Positions 58,599 to 64,000 of a stretch of DNA of 64,000 nt are shown here, one piece after another (within the stretch, counting starts at the first letter, position 1; each line of letters begins with the position of its first letter). Under the pieces are notes generated by a model, which had not been told where the DNA came from, did no database searches, and saw only the letters and a program-made list of their open reading frames with translations. The position numbers and the translations under genes were made by a program. The DNA is from Palsa-513 sp036510225 (GTDB lineage Bacteria; Actinomycetota; Thermoleophilia; Solirubrobacterales; Solirubrobacteraceae), in assembly GCA_036510225.1 (NCBI GenBank), contig DATCEH010000070.1:19484-83483 (forward strand). The letters run 5' to 3'.

Positions 58599-59360
58599 GT
58601 GCGACCCGCTCGGGCATCCGCGGACCCCGCCGTCGTCTCCCCGGCGACGGGGGCGCCAGCGCGCCGCGTGGTGTGCATCGCCGGCTTGGGCGGCACCGCC
58701 GACGAGTGGAACCCGGTGCGGCTGGGCCTTGGCCGGCACGGCATGGTGGTCGCCGCCGGGGTCGCCTCCGGACCGACCCCGGCCGGCCGGGGCGGTCCGC
58801 TCGACGCGGCTGTCGACGCCGTCGACCGCGTCCTGGCCGGCGCGCCCCCGGGGTCGGCGGTGATCGGCCACTCGATGGGCGGGCTCGCCGGCATGCTGGT
58901 GGCCGCGCGAGCCGGCGATCGCCTGGCCGGGCTGGTGCTGGCGTCGGCGTTCGTCCCGGCCGCGCGCAACGGCCGGTCGCTCGTCGTCACGCTCGCCGAC
59001 TATGCCAGCCACCGCGCTCTGTTCGCGGCCGACGCGGCCGGACGCCGGCGGCCGCAGGCGGACGGAATTCCCAAGCTCGATCGGCGCACGCGCGTCGCCG
59101 GCCTGGCGGCTCTCGGACGGTACGGTCTGCGGCCGACTGCCTTCCACGCGCTTGCCGACCGGATCGCCTGTCCGGTCCTGGTCGTCCACGGCGATCGCGA
59201 CCATCACGTCCCGGTGACCTTCGCCCTGGCCGCGGCCGCCCGCCACCCGGCCTGGGAGGTCAGACTGCTCCCCGGAGCCGGCCACTTCGCCCACCGCGAT
59301 CAGCCGACTGCCTGGTTGGCCGCCGTCGAGCCGTGGCTGGCCGGGCTGCTCGACCGGTGA
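58599..59360 (+). CDS. alpha/beta hydrolase
   Basis: 253 residues with GTG start. VVCIAGLGGTADEWNPV (oxyanion strand), nucleophile elbow IGHSMGGLAG (Ser), VVHGDRDHHVPV (Asp) and PGAGHFAHRDQP (His) make a full triad with a short lid. Broad esterase/lipase-like family; substrate cannot be told. Divergent from the 58554 gene, only 44 bp away. Confidence 0.88.
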   Translation: MRPARASADPAVVSPATGAPARRVVCIAGLGGTADEWNPVRLGLGRHGMVVAAGVASGPTPAGRGGPLDAAVDAVDRVLAGAPPGSAVIGHSMGGLAGMLVAARAGDRLAGLVLASAFVPAARNGRSLVVTLADYASHRALFAADAAGRRRPQADGIPKLDRRTRVAGLAALGRYGLRPTAFHALADRIACPVLVVHGDRDHHVPVTFALAAAARHPAWEVRLLPGAGHFAHRDQPTAWLAAVEPWLAGLLDR

Positions 59361-59492
59361 CCCGTGCTCGTACGGTCAGCCGCCGGTCGGCCGGACCCGG
59401 GGGCGGGTGGGCGGCGGTCAGTGTGCTGCCCGCGGGTGAGGAACGCCCGGGATGCTCGTGGCTCTGCGTCCGCGACGCACCAGGCGCGCGAT

Positions 59493-59517
59493 CGCCGTCG
59501 GTTTGCGGCCGACGGCG
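59493..59517. terminator. hairpin between convergent hydrolase and folD genes
   Basis: CGCCGTCGG, loop TTTGCGG, CCGACGGCG: perfect 9-bp stem in the 241-bp convergent gap. No T-run, so only a probable terminator. Confidence 0.45.
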
Positions 59518-59538
59518 TCGGGACTATGGGATGGTCCG

Positions 59539-59575
59539 CCCTGCCCTGCCCTGCCCTGCCCTGCCCTGCCCTGCT
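59539..59575. repeat. CCCTG pentanucleotide tract
   Basis: Seven consecutive CCCTG units between the hydrolase and folD genes, prone to slippage. The rest of the gap shows no gene. Confidence 0.85.
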
Positions 59576-59601
59576 TGAGAAGGCTGTGCTGTGCGCTCGC
59601 C

Positions 59602-60453
59602 CTAGGCGTGGTGCGAGCGGGCGGCGGTCAGCGTGTTGCGCAGCAGGCAGGCGATCGTCATCGGCCCGACGCCGCCGGGCACCGGCGTGATCGCCCGGGC
59701 GACCTCGGCCACGCCGGCGAAGTCGACGTCTCCGACCAGGCCGGATTCGAGCCGATTCACGCCGACGTCGATCACGACGGCGCCCGGCTTGACCCAGTCG
59801 GCCCGGACGAGCTCGGGCTGGCCGACGGCTGCGATCAGGATGTCGGCCCGAGCACACACGCCGGCGAGGTCGCGGGTCCGCGAATGGCACATCGTGACGG
59901 TGGCGTTCCCCGCGAGCAGGAGCTGGCCCATCGGCTTGCCGAACAGGTTCGAACGTCCGAGCACGACGGCCTCGGCCCCCTCGATCCGGGTCTCGACGCT
60001 CGCGAGCAGGTCGAGCACGCCCGACGGCGTGCACGGACGCAGGCCGGGCAGGCCCTGCGACAGGCGGCCGGCGTTGACCGGCGTCAGGCCGTCGACGTCC
60101 TTCGCCGGGTCGATCACGGCGGTCAGCGTTGCGCCGTCGAGCTGGTCGGGGACCGGCAGCTGGAGGAGGATCCCGTTGACGGACGGATCCGCGTTGAGCG
60201 CCTCGAGCAGGGCGGACACCGTCTCGTGTGGCGTGTCGGCATCCAGGCGGTGGTCGAAGCCGACGATCCCTGCCTCGGCGCAAGCCCGCTGCTTCGCGCC
60301 GACGTAGACGGCCGACCCGGGGTCCCCGCCGACCAGCACGGTCGCCAGGCCGGGCGGCCGGTCGAGCTCCGCGACGAACGCGTCGACCCCGAGCCGGGTC
60401 TCCTCGCGCAGGGCGGCCGCGACGGCCCTCCCGTCGATCACCGTCGCGCTCAC
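59602..60453 (-). CDS. folD: methylenetetrahydrofolate dehydrogenase/cyclohydrolase
   Basis: 283 residues, bifunctional C1-folate enzyme. YVGAKQRACAEAGI holds the catalytic YxxxK lysine, GILLQLPVP the family signature, and DVDGLTPVNAGRL, PCTPSGVLDLL, VVLGRSNLFGKPMGQLL the substrate and NADP sites. The C-terminus ITPVPGGVGPMTIACLLRNTL is diagnostic. GTG start. It supplies C1 units that link with serine made by SerA/SerC. Confidence 0.97.
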   Translation of the reverse strand: MSATVIDGRAVAAALREETRLGVDAFVAELDRPPGLATVLVGGDPGSAVYVGAKQRACAEAGIVGFDHRLDADTPHETVSALLEALNADPSVNGILLQLPVPDQLDGATLTAVIDPAKDVDGLTPVNAGRLSQGLPGLRPCTPSGVLDLLASVETRIEGAEAVVLGRSNLFGKPMGQLLLAGNATVTMCHSRTRDLAGVCARADILIAAVGQPELVRADWVKPGAVVIDVGVNRLESGLVGDVDFAGVAEVARAITPVPGGVGPMTIACLLRNTLTAARSHHA

Positions 60454-60489
60454 CGGCCCGGGCCCTCGCTCATCGGATGCGCCGGGTCG

Positions 60490-62847
60490 TCATCGGCGAC
60501 CGGTCAGCCGCGACACGGCCGTGTGGTCGGCGATCAGGCGCTTCTCGCTGCCCGATGCGAACCGCACGGCGATCGTTCCGCCCGCAGGGTCGGTCCCGGT
60601 CACGACGCCCTCGCCGAAGGACACGTGCCTGACGTCGTCGCCGATCCGGAACTCCATCGCGGCTGGCTCGCCCGACCCTCCGCGTCCCTGTCCCCCGCGT
60701 CCCTGCCCCCCGCTCGGTAGCCAGCTCGCCCCGCCAGCCGGCGGGCGCCGCCCACCGCCGGACGCGTAGGCCCGGATCCCCCCGGCGCCCGAGTCCGAGC
60801 CGGCCCACGTCGTCTCGGCGAGCGTCGCCGAGCGCCCCCGGCTGCGGCTGCCCTCCTGCGAGCGCTCGTCGGTCAGCTTGGCGGGGATCTCGTCGAGGAA
60901 GCGACTGCGCAGGCCGTAGCTCTCGGCCCCGAACAGCACGCGCCGACGGGCGTAGGTCAGCGTGAGGTCGCGCATCGCCCGGGTGATGCCGACGTAGCAG
61001 AGCCTGCGCTCCTCCTCGAGTGACCCCTCGTCGATCGACCGCGAATGCGGGAAGACGCCCTCCTCGCAGCCGATCACGAAGACGATCGGGTACTCGAGGC
61101 CCTTGGCGTTGTGGAGCGTCATCAGCGTGACCATGCCCGCGTCGTCCTGGCGGGTGTCGGCGTCGGCGACGAGGGCGACCTGCTGGAGGAACTGGTCGAG
61201 CGTCGCCTCGCCCGCCGCCGCCTGCGCCTCGAACTCCCGGGCCAGGCCGACGAGCTCCTCGAGGTTCTCGAGGCGACCCTGCGCCTCGAACGTCCGCTCG
61301 GCCTCGAGCGCCTCGATGTAGCCGCTCTGATGGAGCGTCGCCTCCAGCAGGTCGCCTACCCGCGTCCCTGCCCGAGCCCGTTCACGAAGCTCTGTCATCG
61401 TGTCCATGAACCTGCCGAGCGCGGTCACAGCAGCCTTCCCCAAACCCGGGACGGCCGCAGGCTCGGCCGCCGCGTCCCAAACGCTGATGTCGACGGTCTG
61501 GGCGTGCCCGAGGACCCGCGAGAGCGACGTCTGGCCGATCCCCCGGCGGGGGGAGTTCGACACGCGCATGAAGCTGATCTGGTCGGCCGGGTTGGCCAGC
61601 AGGGACAGGTAGGCGATCGCGTCCTTGATCTCCGCCCGCTCGTAGAACTTCGTCCCGCCGATCACCTGATAGGGGATCTCCCCCCGCACCAGCGTGTCCT
61701 CGAGCACCCTCGACTGACCGTTCGTCCGGTAGAAGATCGCGACCTCCGACCGGCTGACGCCCTCGTCGACCAGCCGCTCGATCTCGCCGAGCACATACCG
61801 GGCCTCGGCGTGCTCGTCGGCCAGCACGCGCAGCTTGATCGGGTCGCCCTCGCCCAACTCGGTCCACAGGGCCTTGCGCATCGCCCCCCGGTTGTTCGCG
61901 ATCACCGCGTTCGCCGCCGAGAGGATCGTCTGTGTCGACCGGTAGTTCTGCTCGAGCTTGACCACCCTCGTGTCCGGAAAGTCGTCCTGGAAGTCGAGGA
62001 TGTTGCGGATGTCCGCTCCCCGGAAGCCGTAGATCGACTGGGAGTCATCGCCGACGACGGCCAGGTTCCGGTGCCCGGTCGGCGAGCCCTCCTGCCCGCG
62101 GGCGCCCGCCCCGGCGAGCAGCGTCAGCCAGACGTACTGGGCGTGGTTGGTGTCCTGGTACTCGTCGACGAGGACGTGGCGGAACGACGTCTGGTAGCGC
62201 TCGCGGACCTCCTCGAAGGTCCGCAGGAGGTCGACCGCCCGGAACAGGAGGTCGTCGAAGTCCATCGCGTTGTTCTTGCGCAGCTGGGCCTCGTAGAGCT
62301 CGTACGCGTCGGCCACCGTCTGCTCGAACAGCGACCCGACGATCTCCCGGTAGCCGGCCGCGCTCTGCAGCAGGTTCTTCGCACTCGAGATCTGGTTGTG
62401 GATGCCCGCGGGGGCGAACCGCTTCGGGTCGACGTTGAGCTCGTCGAGACACCGCTTGACCAGGCGACGGGAGTCGGCCTGGTCGTAGATCGTGAACTGC
62501 CGCGTATAGCCGAGCCGGTGGGCCTCTGACCGGAGGATCCGGCAGCAGGCCGCGTGGAAGGTCATCACCCACATCGCCCGCGTGCTCCGGCCGAGCAGCA
62601 GCCCGACCCGCTCGCGCATCTCCTGGGCCGCCTTGTTCGTGAACGTGATCGCCAGGATCTCGTCCGCCCGGACCTGCCCCGAGTGGACGAGGTAGGCGAT
62701 CCGGTGGGTCAGGACCCGCGTCTTGCCGCTGCCGGCTCCCGCCAGGATCAGGAGCGGCCCGTCGCCGTGGATGACGGCTTCCCGCTGGGGTGTGTTCAGA
62801 CCTTCGAGCAGCGCCTCGATTCGCTCGTCCTGAACAGTCTCCTCCAT
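60490..62847 (-). CDS. pcrA: ATP-dependent DNA helicase, UvrD/PcrA type
   Basis: 785 residues, superfamily 1A 3'-5' helicase in repair and replication. Walker A AGAGSGKTRVLTHR, motif Ia TFTNKAAQEMRERV, motif II VDEYQDTN, motif III GDDSQSIYGFRGA, motif IV LEQNYRST, motif V TLHNAKGLEYPIVFV and motif VI YVGITRAM. The C-terminus has a Gly/Arg/Gln-rich linker and a short Tudor-like tail (RIGDDVRHVSFGEGVVTGTDPAGGTIAVRF) as in PcrA, which binds RNA polymerase. The start is ATG 62847; a GTG sits one codon earlier. Confidence 0.96.
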   Translation of the reverse strand: MEETVQDERIEALLEGLNTPQREAVIHGDGPLLILAGAGSGKTRVLTHRIAYLVHSGQVRADEILAITFTNKAAQEMRERVGLLLGRSTRAMWVMTFHAACCRILRSEAHRLGYTRQFTIYDQADSRRLVKRCLDELNVDPKRFAPAGIHNQISSAKNLLQSAAGYREIVGSLFEQTVADAYELYEAQLRKNNAMDFDDLLFRAVDLLRTFEEVRERYQTSFRHVLVDEYQDTNHAQYVWLTLLAGAGARGQEGSPTGHRNLAVVGDDSQSIYGFRGADIRNILDFQDDFPDTRVVKLEQNYRSTQTILSAANAVIANNRGAMRKALWTELGEGDPIKLRVLADEHAEARYVLGEIERLVDEGVSRSEVAIFYRTNGQSRVLEDTLVRGEIPYQVIGGTKFYERAEIKDAIAYLSLLANPADQISFMRVSNSPRRGIGQTSLSRVLGHAQTVDISVWDAAAEPAAVPGLGKAAVTALGRFMDTMTELRERARAGTRVGDLLEATLHQSGYIEALEAERTFEAQGRLENLEELVGLAREFEAQAAAGEATLDQFLQQVALVADADTRQDDAGMVTLMTLHNAKGLEYPIVFVIGCEEGVFPHSRSIDEGSLEEERRLCYVGITRAMRDLTLTYARRRVLFGAESYGLRSRFLDEIPAKLTDERSQEGSRSRGRSATLAETTWAGSDSGAGGIRAYASGGGRRPPAGGASWLPSGGQGRGGQGRGGSGEPAAMEFRIGDDVRHVSFGEGVVTGTDPAGGTIAVRFASGSEKRLIADHTAVSRLTGRR

Positions 62848-62854
62848 CACCTTC

Positions 62855-62885
62855 AGGATAGAGGCGCGACCGGCGGCCCTATCGT
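62855..62885. promoter_or_regulatory. compact divergent promoters of pcrA and the queuosine gene
   Basis: The start codons are only 44 bp apart. TATCCT (minus strand, 62855-62860) is 7 nt before the pcrA ATG; TATCGT (plus strand, 62880-62885) is 6 nt before the ATG at 62892. The -35 regions must overlap the opposite -10, so the promoters probably compete. Confidence 0.45.
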
Positions 62886-62891
62886 GGGGGG

Positions 62892-63764
62892 ATGGGCCTC
62901 TGCGACGACGTCCGCCGCCACTGCGCCGAGCTGGCCGGCCGGGCGGAATCGGTGACGATCGACACCGCCGCGTTCGCGAGCATCCAGCCTGGCCCGCCGC
63001 CGGTGCTCGATCCGGCCTGCCACTACGTCGAGGGCGATCCGGCCGACGTCGCCGCGTATCTGTTGGTGCTCGACTCGATCAACTTCGGGTCCGGCTGGTT
63101 CCCGACGATCCGCAGGCGGGCTGGTTGCAGCGGGTACACGACGATCGCCTGGGCCCTGGCCGACCGCTTCCGGGCAGAGGGTCCGTACACGAACGCCGAG
63201 CTGCGGACGATCGGGGTTCCCCAGCTGGCCGACGTGCTGGGACAGCCGGCCGACCACGAGCTGATCGCCCTCTACGCCCAGGCCCTCCGCGGGCTCGGGC
63301 GCTACCTCGGCGACCGGACGCCGCTCTCGCTGGTGGCGTCGTCCGGCGGGAGCGCCGAGCGGCTGGCCGAGACGCTCGCGGCCGGGATGCCGATGTTCGC
63401 CGACCGGGGCTTCTACAAGCGGGCCCAGATCCTCGCCGCGGACCTGGCGCTGGCCGGGGTTGCCGAGTTCGACGACCTCGACCGGCTGACGATCTTCGCC
63501 GACAACCTCGTACCCCATGTCCTGCGATGTGACGGGGTGCTCCGCTACGACGGCCGGCTCGCCGCCCGGATCGACGCCGGCGTGCCGCTGCCGGTCGGCC
63601 AGGACGAGCGGGAGATCCGCGCGTGCGCGGTCCACGCCTGCGAGCTGCTGGCCGCGTCGCTGGGCGTCCCGGCCCGCGTGCTCGACAACTGGCTCTGGAA
63701 CCGGGGGCAGGAACCGCGGTACAAGTCAGTTCCACGGCACAGGTGCCGGTGCGTCTTCTACTGA
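62892..63764 (+). CDS. queuosine salvage protein (DUF2419/Qng1-like)
   Basis: 290 residues. VAAYLLVLDSINFGSGWFPTIRR, CSGYTTIAWALADRFR, GRYLGDRTPLSLV, FYKRAQILAADLAL, FDDLDRLTIFADNLVPHVLRCDGVLRYD and the C-terminal LDNWLWNRGQEPRYK fit the queuosine 5'-phosphate N-glycosidase family, which frees queuine for reuse in tRNA. Bacterial members serve organisms that scavenge queuosine. The family call is by motif recall and could not be searched. Confidence 0.75.
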   Translation: MGLCDDVRRHCAELAGRAESVTIDTAAFASIQPGPPPVLDPACHYVEGDPADVAAYLLVLDSINFGSGWFPTIRRRAGCSGYTTIAWALADRFRAEGPYTNAELRTIGVPQLADVLGQPADHELIALYAQALRGLGRYLGDRTPLSLVASSGGSAERLAETLAAGMPMFADRGFYKRAQILAADLALAGVAEFDDLDRLTIFADNLVPHVLRCDGVLRYDGRLAARIDAGVPLPVGQDEREIRACAVHACELLAASLGVPARVLDNWLWNRGQEPRYKSVPRHRCRCVFY

Positions 63765-63794
63765 GGGCGACGGGCGGGCCGGACGCCTCCTCGG

Positions 63795-63880
63795 GCGGCG
63801 GAGGTGTGATCGACCGGGCTCCTCCCGGCCGCGGAGGTGGATGCGAGACCTTCGTCGCGAAAGTAGCTGACTGAGTCACT
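63795..63880 (-). repeat. dispersed palindromic repeat, copy 4, interrupted
   Basis: On the plus strand the conserved flank lies at 63795-63858 and one palindrome arm at 63859-63874 (GAAAGTAGCTGACTGA) followed by GTCAC; the second arm is missing and unrelated sequence (GGGGTTTCGCACTTTTCGG) begins near 63880. Orientation is opposite to copies 2 and 3. The flank matches copy 3 closely. Confidence 0.7.
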
Positions 63881-64000
63881 GGGGTTTCGCACTTTTCGGT
63901 CGTGTTGTTGGCCGCGGCGATCTGCGGGGGTGGCCGGTGAGTGGTCTTGGGGGGTGCTCCCGGGCCCTGGTTTAGGGGTCTGAGCGGGGGAGTTTGGGAG
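63881..64000. other. unassigned sequence at window end
   Basis: G/T-rich on the plus strand, with no ORF of normal composition. It begins exactly where the palindrome copy breaks off, so it could be the end of an inserted element; too little is visible to tell. Confidence 0.4.

Overview
The window is high-GC (about 70%) chromosomal DNA from an actinobacterium, most likely class Thermoleophilia (order Solirubrobacterales). This is inferred from strong G/C bias at codon third positions, dense ATGA/GTGA gene overlaps, an actinobacterial-type primary sigma factor, menaquinone genes, several ECF sigma modules, and many secreted Ser/Thr/Ala-rich beta proteins. No rRNA, tRNA, CRISPR array, prophage or complete insertion sequence was seen.

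Layout. 0-3 kb: leuA (cut by the window edge) with a leucine-rich leader peptide, then a secreted protein. 3-6.7 kb: an ABC exporter translationally coupled to a NarL-type two-component system. 7-11.7 kb: the minus-strand run methyltransferase-ilvC-serC-serA. 11.8-19.2 kb: a lipoprotein/ABC exporter operon, a beta-propeller protein preceded by a sigma-factor relic, and an ECF sigma gene flanked by two paralogous envelope proteins. 19.2-28.6 kb: menaquinone locus (menE, menB, menA, menH, menC, menD) broken up by a decayed vapBC relic and an intact RHH/MazF-type toxin-antitoxin pair, ending in a rhomboid protease. 28.9-30 kb: primary sigma factor. 30-39 kb: AbrB/VapC pair, NhaA-DsbA fusion, acetyltransferase, glycosyltransferase, methyltransferase, secreted fibronectin-like protein, zwf. 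39-45.5 kb: efeB-efeO, a secreted phosphoesterase, and a DUF4349 protein with its ECF sigma factor. 45.5-49.3 kb: ilvB-ilvN-menF. 49.8-54.7 kb: small membrane and hypothetical proteins, a degenerate GGDEF protein, a secreted DUF4394/Calx-beta protein. 54.8-63.8 kb: gatB-gatA-gatC, a four-helix membrane protein, an alpha/beta hydrolase, folD, pcrA and a queuosine-salvage protein.

Functional themes. Branched-chain amino-acid synthesis (leuA, ilvC, ilvB, ilvN) and serine synthesis (serA, serC) are on the minus strand, and each ilv/leu unit has a structured 5' region. All menaquinone genes from isochorismate synthase to prenyl transfer (menF, D, H, C, E, B, A) are present, with menF placed behind ilvN.

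The most unusual items are: (i) a dispersed 33-bp palindrome with conserved flanks, in four copies, one cut at its centre; (ii) relay mini-ORFs made by tandem duplication of a start-codon region in front of both ilvN and gatC; (iii) a leucine-attenuation leader with two abutting upstream ORFs before leuA; (iv) a duplicated menA/menC junction bracketing menH plus a toxin-antitoxin pair; (v) recurring TAnnnT boxes exactly 6 nt before start codons, implying leaderless mRNAs.
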